Below, in pieces: positions 13,533 through 16,593 of a stretch of DNA of 16,593 nucleotides (positions within the stretch are counted from its first letter, which is position 1; every line of letters starts with the position of its first letter). The stretch is from contig JABEUT010000126.1 in the NCBI GenBank assembly GCA_013044305.1, positions 1-16,593 on the forward strand, written 5' to 3'. The notes below the pieces were generated by a model that was not told where the DNA came from, ran no database searches, and was given only the letters and a program-made list of their open reading frames with translations. Source of the DNA: Bacteroidia bacterium (lineage in GTDB: Bacteria > Bacteroidota > Bacteroidia > JABEUT01). Made by a program: the position numbers and the translations under genes.

Positions 13533-16529
13533 TTACCTCACGAGCGTAACGCTTCCTTTCAGCTCCTTAGTCTGGTTAGTTGTGGTTAGCACCTGCACAT
13601 AGTAAGCATAGGTTCCGGCATTCATCGGTTTGCCAAGGTAAGTACCATCCCAACCATTGGTTATGCTTGTAGTTGTAAATACCTTGTTGCCCCAGCGGTC
13701 GTATATAATCAGGTTGAAGGATGAGATACAGGCGGGATTGCCTTTTACGTAAAAGACATCGTTCTGCCCGTCGCCGTTTGGCGAAAAGGCATCGGGGGCC
13801 CATACGTCTCCGCATTCTATTTGTTTTTGCAGAACAGTTATCAGGGTGGAGTCGGTCATCGAACACTTACCTGTGCTGATGGTGCAGAAATACGCCGTGG
13901 TTACCGTGGGGCTGGCCGTAGTTATCGGGCAGGTATCGCAAAGTATGGCAACATTCGGCGACCACAGGTAGGACTGACCTCCGAGGGCGGGTAAAACGGA
14001 AAGGTTTGCGGTGCCGCCCGATATTATCGTGGAGTCATGGAAAACATTGCCCTGGGGCATCGGCCATACCTTTACATATACCGTGTCCTTCGGCGAAGAG
14101 CAAGTGCCGTTTGATGCGGTTACCCAGTATGTAGTATCATGCGAGGGCGATACGGTGATGGAAGCTGAAATGGCGCCGGTGCTCCATTGGTAGGAGGTGC
14201 CGCCCGAAGCTGTAAGCGTCATGGGTGTACCCCTACATGCGCTGTCGTTATTGGCGCTTGCCACGGGTACGTTCACAACCCTTACCTGTTTTGTATAGGA
14301 TGCCGATCCGCAGCTGTCCAGCGCATATATCTTTACAAAGTATATTCCGGCAGTATCGTATTTTACCGTAAGCGTATTGTTGGCTGTATCTATCAATTTT
14401 GATTTATTAGCCGTCCACTTGTAGTAATTGTTGTTGGCAAAGGGAACTGTATATGTTGCGGTATCACCTACACACAGCTTCGGAGGCCCTGTTATGGCAA
14501 CCGACGGAGGCCCTTTTACATAAATTTTCATGGTATCCAGCGGCCCAAGGCATCCCCCGTTATTTTCCTGACAAATAAGGGCAATGGTGTCAATTGCGTT
14601 GAGCTGTATTCCTATGCCGGGGTTGGGACTGTTGTTTACCTTCTGGAAATTGTTGAACCACCAAGACCACAACGAACCTCCGTTCCAGTTATTGGTACAG
14701 AAGCTGTATGGCAAAGGGTAGAATGCCGGCACATCGCCTACGCAATATGTATTTGTGCCATCGAGTGCCCAAATACTTATGCTGTCCTGTGGCCAGCCTA
14801 TGTTCAGGAACATCAGTGTTCCGTAAGTGCTGTCGGCCTGGTTGGAATTGGTGGCTATCACCCTCATATAATATGTTCCTGTAACAGGCGCAGGCAATCC
14901 CAGGTCATTGCACAGACTGTCGCCGCATGGGATATGCAGTACCAGTTTACCCGTAACGGTATCGTAAGTTGCCCCAAGCCCTCCTGTATTAAGTATAGTC
15001 AAGGGCGGCGGCAGCGAGGTGCTTAATATCTGCACTTCAAATTTGTTTCCTGCAAAATACTTTTCGTTGCTGTCGTATTTATGTATGGTATAGGTAATGC
15101 TGTCGCTCCAGCCCTTAGGATCTTTGTAGCAGGAACCTATACATGCCTGTATGTTCGATCCTTTTTCGTGCGAACTGTCTGTGTATATGTCGCAATTCTG
15201 GATACAGAAAGGACCAAAGGGCGAACCTACTGTTGGAGGTTTATCGGAAACCACTTCAATTTTATAGTGGCATCCGGCGGGGATCTTAAATGGCAGAATG
15301 CCTGAACATACACCGGGGGTCGGAGGAATGGCATAGGGCGGGAAGGCGGAGTTGCTGGGCAGGTTGCCGATGGTATCGCCTGGGTAGCCAGGTGTAAAAT
15401 TGCCCGCCGAATCAGAAAGGATGGCAAAATATGTGTTGGAAGGAGAGTACTGTCCTACCGACCAGAAGGGAGTCTGTATTACGCTGCCTGCGCATACCGG
15501 ATGCCCCGATTCGGTAGTTACCAGAGGCTGAAGGGTAGTTATAACAGGTGGGCAGTTTTCCACATATATACAAATGGAATACTCACCTGTTATTTTTGGG
15601 TCGGCGGTGCGCGATACTATAAAGTGATAGCAATGCCCAGGTTTTACGTTCGGCGGTATGTTGAGCAGAAAGGTGGCCGTGGTGTCGGGGTTATAGATAT
15701 TGGCAGTCCAGCCGGGCAGGCTTCCGCCTTCGGTAGAGTGGTTGCTGTCCACCATTTGTATGTTGTAGGTTCCGTCGCAAAGGGTATCGGAAATGTTGAT
15801 GGTAAGAAAGATGCTTGCTCCGCCGCCGGCGCATATCGTATCTGGCGAGGGATGGCAGGTGATTTTAGGGTTCAGCTTGTTGGTATCAAATACACCTACC
15901 ACTTCTATGTCGTCTATGGCGAAAGCGGAGGTGTCTTTGCCTGCACCCGCATTATTTATCCAACGGAAACCAAAATACAGATTGCTTGCATTGCCAAATG
16001 CCGTGTTGGAGATGGTGGTATATTGCCACTTATGCTTGTTGCTGTACTGTGCCTGTCCGCACTGTGTCCAGGGATCGTTGTCGCGTTTGTAATACACCTG
16101 GCCGTAGGCAGTAGGCGAGCCTTCGCAGAGATAGAAGAAATTGAAGGTTACACTGTCGTAGCCCAGTGTGCATATACCGGAGGTCATGGAGGTGAACCGG
16201 TCTGACTGGTTGGCCGGATTGTAAAGGCAATCGGTATAAGGTGAAGCCGCATCGTATATGTGAAGATAGTGCGAAAACGGTGCGTATGAAATATTGCCTC
16301 CGTAGGTGCTGTCTTCGCTCATGCTGTTAGGATAGCTTCCTCCGCCGGTATAGCTATTGTTCCATATCCACTCGTTGGTGCCGGTATTGCCGCCAACCAC
16401 GCCGTTGTTCAATGTAAATGAACCGGGGCCGCTTTCAAAGTTCTGAAAATAAAGCTGCGAGGGCTGTCCAAATGCAACAGACGCAATGAAGAAGATGATG
16501 AGACTGAAGATGATAGATTTTGATTTCAT
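13533..16529 (-). CDS. Large modular secreted protein with T9SS type B (gliding-associated) sorting domain
   Basis: This 998-aa protein has a signal peptide (about 1-21; cleavage near AFG-QP) and a T9SS type B sorting domain (905-998: APDAFSPNGDGQNDVF, then LIIYDRWGNKVF, NGWDGTYLGKPMNAGTYAYY). It should cross the outer membrane by the T9SS and attach to, or be released from, the surface. In between are a MAM/choice-of-anchor-like beta domain (about 25-213, ending SAFAIDDIEVVG); three imperfect Cys-bounded units (about 222-327, 343-448 and 459-580); a further Cys-containing unit (585-672); a PKD-like domain (673-754, with CVGDTATYTV); an Ig-like domain (755-822); and another PKD-like domain (823-904). 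There is no visible enzymatic domain, so an adhesive or structural surface role is likely but unproven. The type B domain name does not by itself show that the organism glides. The 64 bases before the start, up to the window edge, show no TAnnTTTG element. Confidence 0.9.
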   Translation of the reverse strand: MKSKSIIFSLIIFFIASVAFGQPSQLYFQNFESGPGSFTLNNGVVGGNTGTNEWIWNNSYTGGGSYPNSMSEDSTYGGNISYAPFSHYLHIYDAASPYTDCLYNPANQSDRFTSMTSGICTLGYDSVTFNFFYLCEGSPTAYGQVYYKRDNDPWTQCGQAQYSNKHKWQYTTISNTAFGNASNLYFGFRWINNAGAGKDTSAFAIDDIEVVGVFDTNKLNPKITCHPSPDTICAGGGASIFLTINISDTLCDGTYNIQMVDSNHSTEGGSLPGWTANIYNPDTTATFLLNIPPNVKPGHCYHFIVSRTADPKITGEYSICIYVENCPPVITTLQPLVTTESGHPVCAGSVIQTPFWSVGQYSPSNTYFAILSDSAGNFTPGYPGDTIGNLPSNSAFPPYAIPPTPGVCSGILPFKIPAGCHYKIEVVSDKPPTVGSPFGPFCIQNCDIYTDSSHEKGSNIQACIGSCYKDPKGWSDSITYTIHKYDSNEKYFAGNKFEVQILSTSLPPPLTILNTGGLGATYDTVTGKLVLHIPCGDSLCNDLGLPAPVTGTYYMRVIATNSNQADSTYGTLMFLNIGWPQDSISIWALDGTNTYCVGDVPAFYPLPYSFCTNNWNGGSLWSWWFNNFQKVNNSPNPGIGIQLNAIDTIALICQENNGGCLGPLDTMKIYVKGPPSVAITGPPKLCVGDTATYTVPFANNNYYKWTANKSKLIDTANNTLTVKYDTAGIYFVKIYALDSCGSASYTKQVRVVNVPVASANNDSACRGTPMTLTASGGTSYQWSTGAISASITVSPSHDTTYWVTASNGTCSSPKDTVYVKVWPMPQGNVFHDSTIISGGTANLSVLPALGGQSYLWSPNVAILCDTCPITTASPTVTTAYFCTISTGKCSMTDSTLITVLQKQIECGDVWAPDAFSPNGDGQNDVFYVKGNPACISSFNLIIYDRWGNKVFTTTSITNGWDGTYLGKPMNAGTYAYYVQVLTTTNQTKELKGSVTLVR

Positions 16530-16593
16530 GGTTACAGTTTTAATTTGTCTTTGGTCGATTAATATTTGACTGTTTTTTATGTTATATATAAGC

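Noticed and set aside
15501..16205. Long open frame (234 codons) on the + strand, opposite the T9SS type B protein
   Set aside because: It lies wholly antisense to a gene with a signal peptide and recognisable domains from end to end; its translation shows no domain and has unusual composition. It is a shadow of GC-biased codon positions.

Overview
The window looks like chromosomal DNA from a member of the Bacteroidota, probably an uncultured or environmental lineage. The main evidence is two secreted proteins ending in the two kinds of type IX secretion system (T9SS) sorting domain, a SprB-type repeat region, start regions carrying the Bacteroidota TAnnTTTG -7 promoter element, and no clear Shine-Dalgarno sequences. 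No tRNA, rRNA, insertion sequence, CRISPR array or phage gene was recognised.

Layout, left to right. Positions 1-844 (+) hold the 3' end of leuS (leucyl-tRNA synthetase, from just before its KMSKS loop). After a promoter-bearing gap come prc (963-3056, +), a Prc/Tsp-type S41 protease, and, 17 bp later, an LTA-synthase-like membrane sulfatase-superfamily protein (3074-5020, +), probably one transcript. This converges on pheT (5075-7576, -), the beta subunit of phenylalanyl-tRNA synthetase. A 417-bp divergent gap rich in inverted repeats separates pheT from a large secreted protein (7994-10420, +), made of a seven-bladed Kelch-like propeller, an E-set-like domain, three SprB repeats and a T9SS type A sorting domain. 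A 302-bp gap, which may carry decayed coding sequence, precedes an MsbA-like ABC exporter (10723-12495, +). A palindromic terminator separates the exporter from a tandem universal stress protein (12606-13490, -). The window ends with a 998-residue modular secreted protein carrying a T9SS type B (gliding-motility-associated) sorting domain (13533-16529, -).

How the genes fit together. leuS and pheT are translation housekeeping genes. prc, the LtaS-like protein and the ABC exporter all act at the envelope (periplasmic proteolysis, a lipid-headgroup or phosphoryl transfer, and lipid or hydrophobic substrate export). The two large T9SS cargo proteins are expected at the cell surface or outside the cell. 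No dedicated multi-gene system is evident. The least explained parts are the two T9SS cargo proteins and the two longer intergenic gaps.
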